DNA of 9,843 nucleotides, taken from assembly GCA_025360985.1 (NCBI GenBank), contig JANYBA010000226.1, positions 1 to 9,843 on the forward strand, given 5' to 3'. The notes beneath the pieces were generated by a model. The model was not told the origin of the DNA, made no database searches, and worked only from the letters and a program-made list of their open reading frames with translations. The translations under genes were made by a program, and so were the position numbers. Source of the DNA: Gammaproteobacteria bacterium. GTDB lineage: Bacteria; Pseudomonadota; Gammaproteobacteria; Xanthomonadales; Xanthomonadaceae. Positions 1 through 6,851 of the stretch are shown piece after piece (within the stretch, counting starts at the first letter, position 1; each line of letters opens with the position of its first letter).

Positions 1-1
1 G

Positions 2-3000
2 CTGACCGGCCATCCGCCTTTCCTCGGCGACACGCCGCAGGAAACGCTGCGCCGGGTGGTGACCGCGCAACCTGAAACCCTGCGCTCGCGCCGCGCCGAC
101 ATTCCGCTCGACCTCGAAGCGATCTGCAGTAAATGCCTGGCCAAGGATCCGAAGGCGCGCTACCAGAGCGCGCGCCAGGTCGCCGACGATCTCGGCCGCT
201 TCCTCGATGGCCGCGAAGTCTCGGTGCGGCCGCTGGGTCGTTTCGAACGCATCGGCAGTTGGGCAAGGCGAGAGCCGAGCATGGCCATCGCCGCGTCGGC
301 CTTGCTGGCGTCGCTGATCGCCGGCATCACCGCCACGTCCCTGCAGTGGCACCGTGCCGAGCGCAACGCCCAGGATTCCCGCGAATTGCTCTGGCAGGGC
401 CGGCGCGAGGTGGCGTTGCGTCTGGTGCAAGATGGCGAAGGCTTCGAGGCCGTGCCGCGGCTGCTGACCAGCATCGAAGAAGAAGAAGGCGCCGGGCAAT
501 CCGCGCAGGCCGCGATGGAACGTCGGCGCCTGGGCGTGCTGATCGGCCAGGGCGCCCGCCTGATCGACCGCATGGTCGTCGCCGACGCCAACCCGATGGC
601 GGCCGAAATCAGCCCCGATGGCAAGTTGCTTGCGCTGGCGTTCAACGATTTGAGCTTGCGCTGGTACGACACGGCCAACTTGTCCGAGCTCGGACGGGTG
701 AGCCTGGACGGCCGTGCCAGCATCACCGGCCAGCGCGTGCCGATCCTGTTGATGCGCTTTGTCGACGACCACCGCCTGCGGGCGACGTTCGAGTGGTATT
801 CCAACACCGTCAGCCCCGAGGACAACGACACCTGGCTGGTGGACCTGGATCGCAAGCAGGTCGTGGAGCCGCCGAAGGCCTTCGCCGATTTCGCGGACGC
901 AACGTTCAGCCCCGACGGCAAACTCGCTGTATTGCGCAACCAGCAGCACCAGCCGCAGTTGTGGCAGGTCGACCCCTGGCGCCCATTGTCGGCGTTCGGA
1001 GCCAGCCAGACCGACTTCGGACCGCAAATGATCGACCCGCAGCACCGCTTCGCCCTGGAACTGGGGGTTGCGATGCGCAACCTCACCGTCCATCGCTTGC
1101 CGGACCTGAAGGCCCTGGCGACGATCACGTTTCCTGGAAACGCCGGCATATCCGCCTGGGCCTTGAGTCGGGATGGCAACACGCTGGCGGTCGGCGACTT
1201 CGAAGGCCGGCTGTTCCTTTTTGACACCGCCAGCTACAAGGTCCGCGCGTTGCCTACCGGGCGCGGTCGCGAGATCACCTGGATCACATTCAGCGAAGAC
1301 GACGCCTGGCTGGCCGCCACCAGTTTCGACGGCGCGGTGCGCGCCTTCGATGTCGGCAGCGGCGATTCGCTGATCGCCGGCCAGATGAGCCACGACTTCA
1401 CCGTGCGCCGGATCGGCTTGAGCCACGAGCATCGCCTGTTGATCGCCGCCGGCGAAGGTCGCAGCACGATCTGGCAATTGCCCCTGCCCGGGCCGCGCGC
1501 CGCGCCGGCCGAACGCGTGGGCCTGGCGCCGGCGCCGCACGGGGTGACCGGTGGACCGTATCCGATCGCCTGGTCGTTGCAAACCGGACTGTTCGCGAGC
1601 ACCGGGCTCGATGGCCAGGTCCGGCTCTGGCGCTTGCCGAATTCGGCCATGCGACCGGCGCGCTCCGCCCGGCAATTTTCCGAGCGCACCTGGTTCGACG
1701 GTCAGCGCTTCGTCGACGCGGAGTGGAACCACGTTCGCATCGTCGGCAGCGATGGCGCCGCGCTGACCGATTGGCTGGCGCTGCCGCAGCCGCCGGGCTT
1801 CGCCGAATTGCTCGACAACGGTCGCCTGCTGGTCGTCACTACCGGCCCGCAGCTGCGGGTCTACGACACCGCCAGCATGAAGCTGCGCTTCCCGCCGATC
1901 GCGTTGCCGGACAACCCGGAGCGCCTGCTCGCCAATGCCGACGGTTCGCGCGTGCTGATGAGTTTCGGCAAGCACGACCAGACCGGTTTCCTGGAAAACC
2001 TGCGCCAATACGATGCCCGCAAGGGCGCGACGCTGGCCGGCGCGATTGACGTTCGCGGCCCCTTGCGCCACTTGGCGGCGTCGAGCGACGGCAGCCGTTA
2101 CCTCGCGGTCGGCCCCGCCGACGGCAGCACCTGGATCTTGGCGGCCGCAGATCTGCATTCGCTGGCCGAGTACCCGCACGATCCGTCCGAACCGGTGCTC
2201 TGGGCGGACTTCGCGACGACCGGAGACAGCGTGGCCTTGGTGACGCGTCCCACCGACGCGCGCATGGGCAGCGACCAGTTGATCACGTGGCATCCCACCG
2301 GTGATCGCGTCGACGCCATCGATCTGCCGCCGCGCACCAGTCCGTTCGGCGTGGTCGCCACCAACGATGGCGCATTTGTCGCCGGTGGTGGCCAGGATGT
2401 CCTGCTGAAGGCGGGAAAACTGGTTGCCACCGAGCGCATCGCACTGAGCGAACCGATCGCCGTGGCCGCACTGAGTCCGGATCGGCAACTGGTCGCGCGC
2501 GCCTTCCGTCGCGAGGTGCAGTTGCTCGACGCCAACTCCGGCGCGCTGGTCGGACCCCCGCTGCCCACCGGCAGCCTGGCGATGGACGCGATCGTACAGC
2601 TGGCGTTCGCGCCGGACAGCCACCGCCTGGCTGCGCGTACCGTGCACGGGCAGTGGTTGCTCTGGTCGCTGCCTTCCGAACAACGATCCACGGAAGAACT
2701 GCGGCAAACCCTCGCGCTGCTGGGCGCGGGCAACGAGAACCAGCGCGCCCTCGTCGTGCTCGGCGATGCCGATCGCGCCAAGCTACGCAGCCACGATCCG
2801 GGGCCGTGGCGCTCGCCGGATCCGCGCCCGGTGGTGCCGATGTCGTCGCTGTCGCGCGCCGATGTAGCGATCCCGGCGCGCGCGGGCGACACCTCGCCAC
2901 TGCTGCTCGACTTGAGTCCGTACTACGATTTTTCCCCCGACGCCTACCGCAACAGTTTCTACAACATTCGCCCCACGATGTGGCCACTGCCGACCGGCGT

Positions 3001-3493
3001 GCAGCGCGTCGCGGGCGTCGACTTCGACGTGCGCGGCATGGTCCAGCTCGGGACGGTCGACCGGCCGGGACCCGGGGATCTCAACATGGAACTCCACTGC
3101 CTCGCCATGCCGTCGCTGCCGATCGCCGCCTTGCACCTGCTGTTGACCGCCAGCGTGCCGGCGCCGCTGCCAACCGGCACGCCGCTGGCGACGATGACCC
3201 TGCGCTACCGCGACGGCGGCAGCACCGAAGTGCCGTTGCGCGCGGGCCGGGAACTTCGCGGCTTCTTCGGCCACGACATCGACGTGCCGGTCGCGTTCTC
3301 GGCCGATCCCGCGCTGTCGCTGTTCGGCTTCGAGGACGACGTCTTTGTGGCGCCTCGGTTGGCCAATCCCGAGCCCACGCGCCCGCTGCGCTGCGTGGAC
3401 CTCCGCACCAATCGCATCTACTGGCCCCTGTTACTCTTGGGCGTCACCGTGGAGCCGGCGCCAGGGGCCGCCGTAATCGCCGCCGGGAAATAG
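2..3493 (+). CDS. Ser/Thr protein kinase (C-terminal part) with transmembrane segment, WD40-like propeller and C-terminal beta-sandwich; 5' partial
   Basis: The reading frame is open from base 2, so the start and the ATP-binding and catalytic loops lie outside the window. The first ~75 codons are the end of a Hanks-type kinase C-lobe: LTGHPPF (subdomain IX-X region), then LEAICSKCLAKDPKARYQSA, with the conserved Arg of subdomain XI. A hydrophobic segment at about 281-343 follows a basic stretch (WARREP) and should anchor the protein in the inner membrane, placing everything after it in the periplasm. Propeller blades of the type [FL]SPDG...L..WD are visible near 607, 904, 1162, 1288, 1418, 1570, 2471 and 2605. 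From about 2900 a separate module begins (LDLSPYYDFSPD, then FDVRGMVQL near 3022-3048); this resembles a beta-sandwich seen at the C-termini of multidomain proteins in Planctomycetes, Acidobacteria and Verrucomicrobia (recalled, not searched). The kinase probably senses or scaffolds through the propeller; its ligand and substrates are unknown. It ends at TAG 3491-3493, 60 bases before the next gene. Confidence 0.85.
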   Translation: MTGHPPFLGDTPQETLRRVVTAQPETLRSRRADIPLDLEAICSKCLAKDPKARYQSARQVADDLGRFLDGREVSVRPLGRFERIGSWARREPSMAIAASALLASLIAGITATSLQWHRAERNAQDSRELLWQGRREVALRLVQDGEGFEAVPRLLTSIEEEEGAGQSAQAAMERRRLGVLIGQGARLIDRMVVADANPMAAEISPDGKLLALAFNDLSLRWYDTANLSELGRVSLDGRASITGQRVPILLMRFVDDHRLRATFEWYSNTVSPEDNDTWLVDLDRKQVVEPPKAFADFADATFSPDGKLAVLRNQQHQPQLWQVDPWRPLSAFGASQTDFGPQMIDPQHRFALELGVAMRNLTVHRLPDLKALATITFPGNAGISAWALSRDGNTLAVGDFEGRLFLFDTASYKVRALPTGRGREITWITFSEDDAWLAATSFDGAVRAFDVGSGDSLIAGQMSHDFTVRRIGLSHEHRLLIAAGEGRSTIWQLPLPGPRAAPAERVGLAPAPHGVTGGPYPIAWSLQTGLFASTGLDGQVRLWRLPNSAMRPARSARQFSERTWFDGQRFVDAEWNHVRIVGSDGAALTDWLALPQPPGFAELLDNGRLLVVTTGPQLRVYDTASMKLRFPPIALPDNPERLLANADGSRVLMSFGKHDQTGFLENLRQYDARKGATLAGAIDVRGPLRHLAASSDGSRYLAVGPADGSTWILAAADLHSLAEYPHDPSEPVLWADFATTGDSVALVTRPTDARMGSDQLITWHPTGDRVDAIDLPPRTSPFGVVATNDGAFVAGGGQDVLLKAGKLVATERIALSEPIAVAALSPDRQLVARAFRREVQLLDANSGALVGPPLPTGSLAMDAIVQLAFAPDSHRLAARTVHGQWLLWSLPSEQRSTEELRQTLALLGAGNENQRALVVLGDADRAKLRSHDPGPWRSPDPRPVVPMSSLSRADVAIPARAGDTSPLLLDLSPYYDFSPDAYRNSFYNIRPTMWPLPTGVQRVAGVDFDVRGMVQLGTVDRPGPGDLNMELHCLAMPSLPIAALHLLLTASVPAPLPTGTPLATMTLRYRDGGSTEVPLRAGRELRGFFGHDIDVPVAFSADPALSLFGFEDDVFVAPRLANPEPTRPLRCVDLRTNRIYWPLLLLGVTVEPAPGAAVIAAGK

Positions 3494-3541
3494 CGTATTA
3501 ATGGCCAAGGGATATTCCCGCGTTCCGAACACCCACCGCTT

Positions 3542-3547
3542 GAGGAG
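3542..3547 (+). promoter_or_regulatory. Ribosome binding site (GAGGAG) that fixes a GTG start
   Basis: GAGGAG lies 6 bases before GTG 3554. It decides the start of the downstream gene at a GTG codon, which is followed directly by a good signal peptide. Confidence 0.75.
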
Positions 3548-3553
3548 ATCGTC

Positions 3554-4054
3554 GTGAATCGAATCCTGCTTGCCTCGGCCGCCCTGGCCGGCGCCCTGGC
3601 GCTGTCGCTTTTCCCGGCTCCCGCCTTCGCCTGCGGCGAAGCCATGCTCAATTCCGGCAAGGGATTGCCCTACCAGAGTTACCTGGCGCCGCGCCCGGCG
3701 GTCGTGCTGATCTATGCCACGCCCGACCCCACCGCCAGCGCCTCGCAGCGCGAAGCCCTGTTCAGCGGCCTCAAGAAAGCCGGCCACACGGTGACCATGG
3801 TCGGCGATGCCGCAGCACTGACCAGCGCGCTGCGCGAACGCCACTACGACGTGGTGATCTCCGCGCTCGACGCGGCCGAAAGCGTCACCGCGGCCGCACA
3901 GGAAACCCAGCAGGGCAAGACCGCGCTGGTGCCGGTGATGGCGCGCAGCGAAGCCAACTCGCTACAAGTGCGCGGCAAGTACAGCGCCGTGTTGGTCGAC
4001 GGCGCCAGCCTGGGCCAGTACCTGAAGATCATCAACACCGTCCTCGCGTTGTAA
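3554..4054 (+). CDS. Exported receiver-like (CheY-fold) protein without phosphorylation residues, copy A
   Basis: This is a 166-residue protein of unknown function. Residues 1-26 form a signal peptide (MNRILL, hydrophobic core, PAFA) with predicted cleavage before Cys27, so the mature protein starts CGEA. The rest fits the five beta-alpha units of a response-regulator receiver: strand AVVLIYA, helix around SQREALFSGLKKAG, strand HTVTMVG, helix AALTSALRERH, strand YDVVISAL, strand ALVPVMAR, strand SAVLVDG and a last helix LGQYLKIINTVL. By hand alignment to CheY, the acidic pair after strand 1 is missing, the phospho-acceptor Asp is Ala, and the Lys after strand 5 is Asp, so phosphorylation is unlikely. 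It stands 18 bases before an outer-membrane barrel gene, which suggests that the two work together in the envelope. The lipobox is poor (AFA-C, no Leu at -3), so signal peptidase I is more likely than a lipoprotein. The export call is strong; the fold call is inference from the strand/helix pattern. Confidence 0.8.
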   Translation: MNRILLASAALAGALALSLFPAPAFACGEAMLNSGKGLPYQSYLAPRPAVVLIYATPDPTASASQREALFSGLKKAGHTVTMVGDAAALTSALRERHYDVVISALDAAESVTAAAQETQQGKTALVPVMARSEANSLQVRGKYSAVLVDGASLGQYLKIINTVLAL

Positions 4055-4072
4055 ACGCGCCCAGCACTGGCG

Positions 4073-5020
4073 ATGCCGTCCATGACTGACCGCAACCTTT
4101 GCACTTCCAAACTCCTGGGCGGTGCCTGCTTGTTGGCCGGCGTGTTCGCGCAGTCGGCGTTCGCGCAGGCTTGGGTGCCGGGCAAGGACCACGGGTCGTT
4201 CAGCCTGAGCTACCGTCAGGCCAAGAGCACCAAGCTCACCGACAGCCATGGCGCCAAGGATAATTTCGGCGAAATCATCACCCGTAGCCTGCACCTGGGC
4301 ATGGACTACGGCCTGACCGACCGGCTGGCAGTCAGCGCGACCTTGCCATACACCAGCAATCGCTACCGCGGCGACGATCCGCACGATCCGCGGACCCTGC
4401 CCTTCGCCAACGACCAGCGCTTCATCGATGACGGCCGCTTCCACAACGCCTGGTCCGACTGGAACTTCACCTTGCGTTACCAGTGGCTGACGAAGCCGTT
4501 CCTGGTCACGCCCTTCATCGGTTACGGACGGCCGACCCACGACTACACCTTCTGGGCCCACGCCGCACCGGGCACGGACCAGTGGTCGTGGCAGACGGGC
4601 GTGCACATCGGCGGCTGGCTGCCGCCGCCGGCGCAGAAGTTCTTCTGGCAAGCCGGATACACCTACTCCTTCATGCAGCCGCTCGACCATCGCCGCGTCA
4701 ACCACGGCGCCGTCAGCCTGAGCATGGGTTATGCGGCGCCCCGTTTCGACGTGCGCGTCCAGCTCGACCACCAGAACTCGTACGGCGATACGATCAACCT
4801 GCCGAAGGATTTCTTCAACCCGGATGGCTCGCCGAATTTAGGCAACATCTACTACCACGACCAGCTGGCGGCCGCGCGATACACCAAGATTTCGGTCGGG
4901 TTCGATTACCAGCTCAGCGATCACTACCAACTGACGCTGAGCCTGGGGCGCAGCTTCGCCGCCGCGAACACGCACTACTGGGACTACGAGACCAGCGTCG
5001 GCATCAGCCGGAGCTTCTGA
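4073..5020 (+). CDS. Outer-membrane beta-barrel protein (MetA/phenol-degradation-like transporter family), copy A
   Basis: This 315-residue protein has a signal peptide ending QSAFA, with cleavage before QAWVPGKDHG. The mature part consists of alternating-residue strands separated by short turns, for example GSFSLSYRQ, HLGMDYGLTDRLAVSATLPY, FTLRYQW, ISVGFDYQLSDHYQLTLSLGRSF. It ends in Phe (GISRSF), the usual C-terminal signature for insertion by the BAM complex. The overall pattern (a 'tracking' barrel with repeated DYGLTDRLAV-type motifs) fits the MetA_deg/transporter group (Pfam PF13557-like, recalled). The substrate is unknown. ATG 4073 and ATG 4082 are both possible starts; neither has a clear Shine-Dalgarno, and 4082 (MTDRNL) resembles the MTST start of copy B. 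It probably lies in one transcript with the preceding receiver-like gene. Confidence 0.8.
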   Translation: MPSMTDRNLCTSKLLGGACLLAGVFAQSAFAQAWVPGKDHGSFSLSYRQAKSTKLTDSHGAKDNFGEIITRSLHLGMDYGLTDRLAVSATLPYTSNRYRGDDPHDPRTLPFANDQRFIDDGRFHNAWSDWNFTLRYQWLTKPFLVTPFIGYGRPTHDYTFWAHAAPGTDQWSWQTGVHIGGWLPPPAQKFFWQAGYTYSFMQPLDHRRVNHGAVSLSMGYAAPRFDVRVQLDHQNSYGDTINLPKDFFNPDGSPNLGNIYYHDQLAAARYTKISVGFDYQLSDHYQLTLSLGRSFAAANTHYWDYETSVGISRSF

Positions 5021-5026
5021 GCAGCC

Positions 5027-5033
5027 AAGGAGG
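5027..5033 (+). promoter_or_regulatory. Strong ribosome binding site (AAGGAGG)
   Basis: AAGGAGG lies 5 bases before ATG 5039, between the end of cassette A and the start of cassette B. It shows that the copy B small gene is set up for efficient initiation even though a TAG follows at codon 41. Confidence 0.85.
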
Positions 5034-5038
5034 CCGTA

Positions 5039-5545
5039 ATGAACCGGATCATGCTTGTCGTCGCTTTTTCGATCGCCACCGTGACGGCCGCGCTTGGCTC
5101 CAGCCCGGCGCAAGCCTGCGGCGAGGGCCAATTCAACATGGGCCAGGGCCTGCGTTACTAGGGATACCTGGCGCCGCATCCCGCCACCGTGCTGGTCTAT
5201 GCCGACTCCGCTTCGGGCGCCGACAGCGTGGACCGGCAGGCCGTTTACCACGGCCTGGAGCAAGCCGGGCACCGCGTCACCATGGTGACCGATGCCGACG
5301 GGCTGTCGCGCGCGCTGGCGAGCAAGCACTTCGACGTGGTGATCGCCAATTTCAACGAAGTGTCGGCAGTCGACTCATCGGTCGGCGGCAGCGCGGACAA
5401 GCCGCGTATGTTGCCGGTGGTCGCCCGCAGAGAGAAGAATTCGCCGCAGGTGCGCGACCATTTCAACTCTTTCCTGGTCAGCGGCGCGGGCCTGAGCCAG
5501 TACTTGCGCGAGATCGAAAAGATCTTGCCCACGAACGCGCTATGA
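5039..5545 (+). CDS. Exported receiver-like protein, copy B, interrupted by in-frame TAG at codon 41
   Basis: Read across the TAG, this is a 168-residue paralogue of the 3554-4054 product (166 residues). It has a signal peptide MNRIMLVVAFSIATVTAA...SPAQA and a mature start CGEG. The body has the same five-unit receiver pattern: TVLVYAD, HGLEQAGHRVTMV, SRALASKHFDVVIANF, RMLPVVAR, SFLVSGAGLSQYLREIEKIL. The acceptor Asp position is Asn and the strand-5 Lys is Ser. TAG 5159-5161 sits in LRY-TAG-GYLAP, where copy A has LPYQSYLAP with CAG. The frame stays open and conserved to TGA 5543-5545, with no other lesion. If TAG terminates, only the signal peptide plus about 14 residues is made. A restart at GTG 5189 would lack a signal peptide. 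It could be a recent pseudogene, a suppressed amber gene or a sequencing error. Confidence 0.75.
5159..5161 (+). other. In-frame TAG at a Gln position (receiver-like copy B)
   Basis: The context is tac-TAG-gga-tac-ctg-gcg-ccg; copy A reads tac-CAG-agt-tac-ctg-gcg-ccg at 3671-3691. Both are codon 41 of their genes, so the difference is one C-to-T change. Confidence 0.9.
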
Positions 5546-6504
5546 CGTCGACCGGGGGGGCGGGGAAGCGACCGACCGCACGTTGGCCGGCCGCCGTCGC
5601 CACGATCACGCTGGCGCTCGCGGCATCGACGATGCCGACCCTCGTCCTGGCGTAGGTATCCGTGCCGGCCAAGGGCCAGGGCAGTGTCAGCATCGGTTTC
5701 CAGCAGGTGCTCGTCGACGAGCGCACCGACGATCACGGCAATCGCGAACCAGTCGGCAAGGTCGACTACCACACACTGCACCTGAACCTCGACTACGGCT
5801 TCGCCAATCGCTGGGCGGTCAGCATCGGACTGCCCTTCGGCAAAAATCGCGCCACCGGCACCGACCACGACCCGCGCATCTTCAGCGACCCGCACGGCCA
5901 GCACTTCATCGACGATGGCCGCTTCCACGCCGGCTGGAAGGACTGGAATGTCGCGCTGCGCTACCAGTGGAAGGTGGCGCCGTTCCTGGTCACGCCCTAC
6001 CTCAAGTACAGTTTCCCCAGCCACGACTACCAGTACTACGGCGAGTCGGCGCTGGGCTTGCACCAGACCGAACTGCAACTGGGCATCAACCTCGGCGGGC
6101 GCCTGCGTGCGCCGCGCCAGAATTTTTACTGGATCGCCGACGGCGCCTATTCCTGGATGCAGGCCAAGGGCGGCCGCCGGGTGAACCACGCTACTTTCGA
6201 CCTGGACGTCGGCTATTTCTTCTCGCCGCGCTTCTCCGCCCACGCAGGCTTTCGCTGCCGCCAGAGTTACGGCGGGCTGGAATTCCCGGCGGCGCTGTTC
6301 GATGCCGACGGCAACCTCATCGAGGACGTCCTGTTCCACCACGACACGCTGCGCAATATCCGATACACCGAAGCGCGCGTGGGCATCGGCTATCAGTTCA
6401 ACGACCGCTGGCTGCTGACCGCCGATGCCGGCCGCACCATCCACGGCGAGAACGCGAACCTGATCAAGTCGGCGGTCAGCATCGGCATCAGCCGGAGCTT
6501 CTGA
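5542..6504 (+). CDS. Outer-membrane beta-barrel protein, copy B, interrupted by in-frame TAG at codon 38
   Basis: ATG 5542 overlaps the TGA of the preceding gene (ATGA), which indicates translational coupling. Read across the TAG, the protein has 320 residues against 315 in copy A. Residues 1-37 form a long signal peptide (basic KRPTARW, then a hydrophobic core, ending TLVLA). TAG 5653-5655 is the first codon after the predicted cleavage site, where copy A has CAG (AFA-QAW). The barrel is fully preserved: HLNLDYGFANRWAVSIGLPF, FIDDGRFHAGWKDWNVALRYQW, PFLVTPYLKYSFPSHDY, RRVNHATFDLDVGYFF, and the terminal GISRSF with C-terminal Phe. Simple gene callers would start at GTG 5662, but that start leaves out the signal peptide and could not give an outer-membrane protein. 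The family is as for copy A; the substrate is unknown. Either the gene is off by a nonsense codon or TAG is read through. Confidence 0.75.
5653..5655 (+). other. In-frame TAG directly after the signal peptide (barrel copy B)
   Basis: The context is ctg-gcg-TAG-gta-tcc-gtg-ccg-gcc-aag; copy A reads ttc-gcg-CAG-gct-tgg-gtg-ccg-ggc-aag with CAG at 4166-4168. The amber codon falls on residue +1 of the mature protein. Confidence 0.9.
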
Positions 6505-6518
6505 ACGCGTGCCGCCCG

Positions 6519-6851
6519 CTAACCGCCGTTGAGGAAGTACAGCGCGACGACGGCGGCGACCACCATCGCGATCATCGTCAGCGACACATTCACGCGATCG
6601 CCCGGTTGCACGGTGGCGCTGTAGCGGCCGTCGCCGTGCCGCGGCCACGATGCCCGGGCCTGCTGCGCGCGGGCGATGGGTGTCGACGCATCCTTGGCGC
6701 GGTCGATGGCCTTCTGCAGGATCGGCGAGCCGCGTTCGGCGAACTTCTCGCGCAGCTCCGGCGAAAGTCGATCCAGCTGCGCCTGCAGCTTGCTGCGCAA
6801 CGGCTCCGGCAGCTTCGACAGGTCGAATCCCGGCGGCAGCGGCGAATTCAT
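6519..6851 (-). CDS. Small protein with a C-terminal membrane anchor, function unknown
   Basis: This is a 110-residue protein starting at ATG 6851-6849, whose ATGA overlaps the TGA of the upstream hydrolase gene by 4 bases, so the two are very likely co-translated. Residues 1-50 are amphipathic and charged (LPEPLRSKLQAQLDRLSPELREKFAER), probably helical. Residues 51-90 are polar and Pro/Gly-containing. Residues 91-107 (LTMIAMVVAAVVALYFL) form one transmembrane helix, followed by only NGG, as in a tail-anchored protein with a cytoplasmic domain. It ends in TAG 6521-6519. I do not recognise the family. The partner is presumably the YdjM-type protein encoded just upstream. Confidence 0.75.
   Translation of the reverse strand: MNSPLPPGFDLSKLPEPLRSKLQAQLDRLSPELREKFAERGSPILQKAIDRAKDASTPIARAQQARASWPRHGDGRYSATVQPGDRVNVSLTMIAMVVAAVVALYFLNGG

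Larger units (their letters stand above)
3554..6504 (+). repeat. Tandem duplication of a two-gene cassette (unit A 3554-5020, unit B 5039-6504)
   Basis: Each unit is about 1.47 kb and holds a receiver-like exported protein followed by an outer-membrane barrel. The small proteins share CGE after the signal peptide, YLAP.PA.VL.YA, G..VTMV.DA, and the LSQY/LGQY C-terminal helix. The barrels share DDGRFH..W.DWN..LRYQW, PFLVTP, RRVNH and an identical GISRSF terminus; the DNA of both ends reads cggcatcagccggagcttct before TGA. Divergence over most of the length shows that the duplication is old rather than an assembly echo. Confidence 0.85.

Noticed and set aside
3554..3640. Receiver-like copy A as a lipoprotein because Cys follows the signal peptide
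   Set aside because: The -3 to -1 residues are AFA (A) and AQA-like (B) without Leu at -3; a signal peptidase I site fits better, though the conserved Cys is noted.
4483..5655. Plus-strand 390-codon open frame overlapping barrel A and the copy B small gene
   Set aside because: Only its last 37 codons (from 5542) are real, as the signal peptide of barrel B; the rest is a low-complexity Arg/Ala shadow of barrel A and the receiver-like gene.
3491..6521. Complete reassignment of TAG to Gln in this organism
   Set aside because: TAG appears as the natural end of the kinase (after its C-terminal module) and of the small tail-anchored protein; reading through would join the kinase to a signal peptide. 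Partial suppression remains possible.
5245..6648. Long minus-strand open frame (467 codons) opposite cassette B
   Set aside because: It is rich in Arg, Ala and Val without any family motif and lies opposite clear barrel coding sequence; a GC-rich shadow frame.
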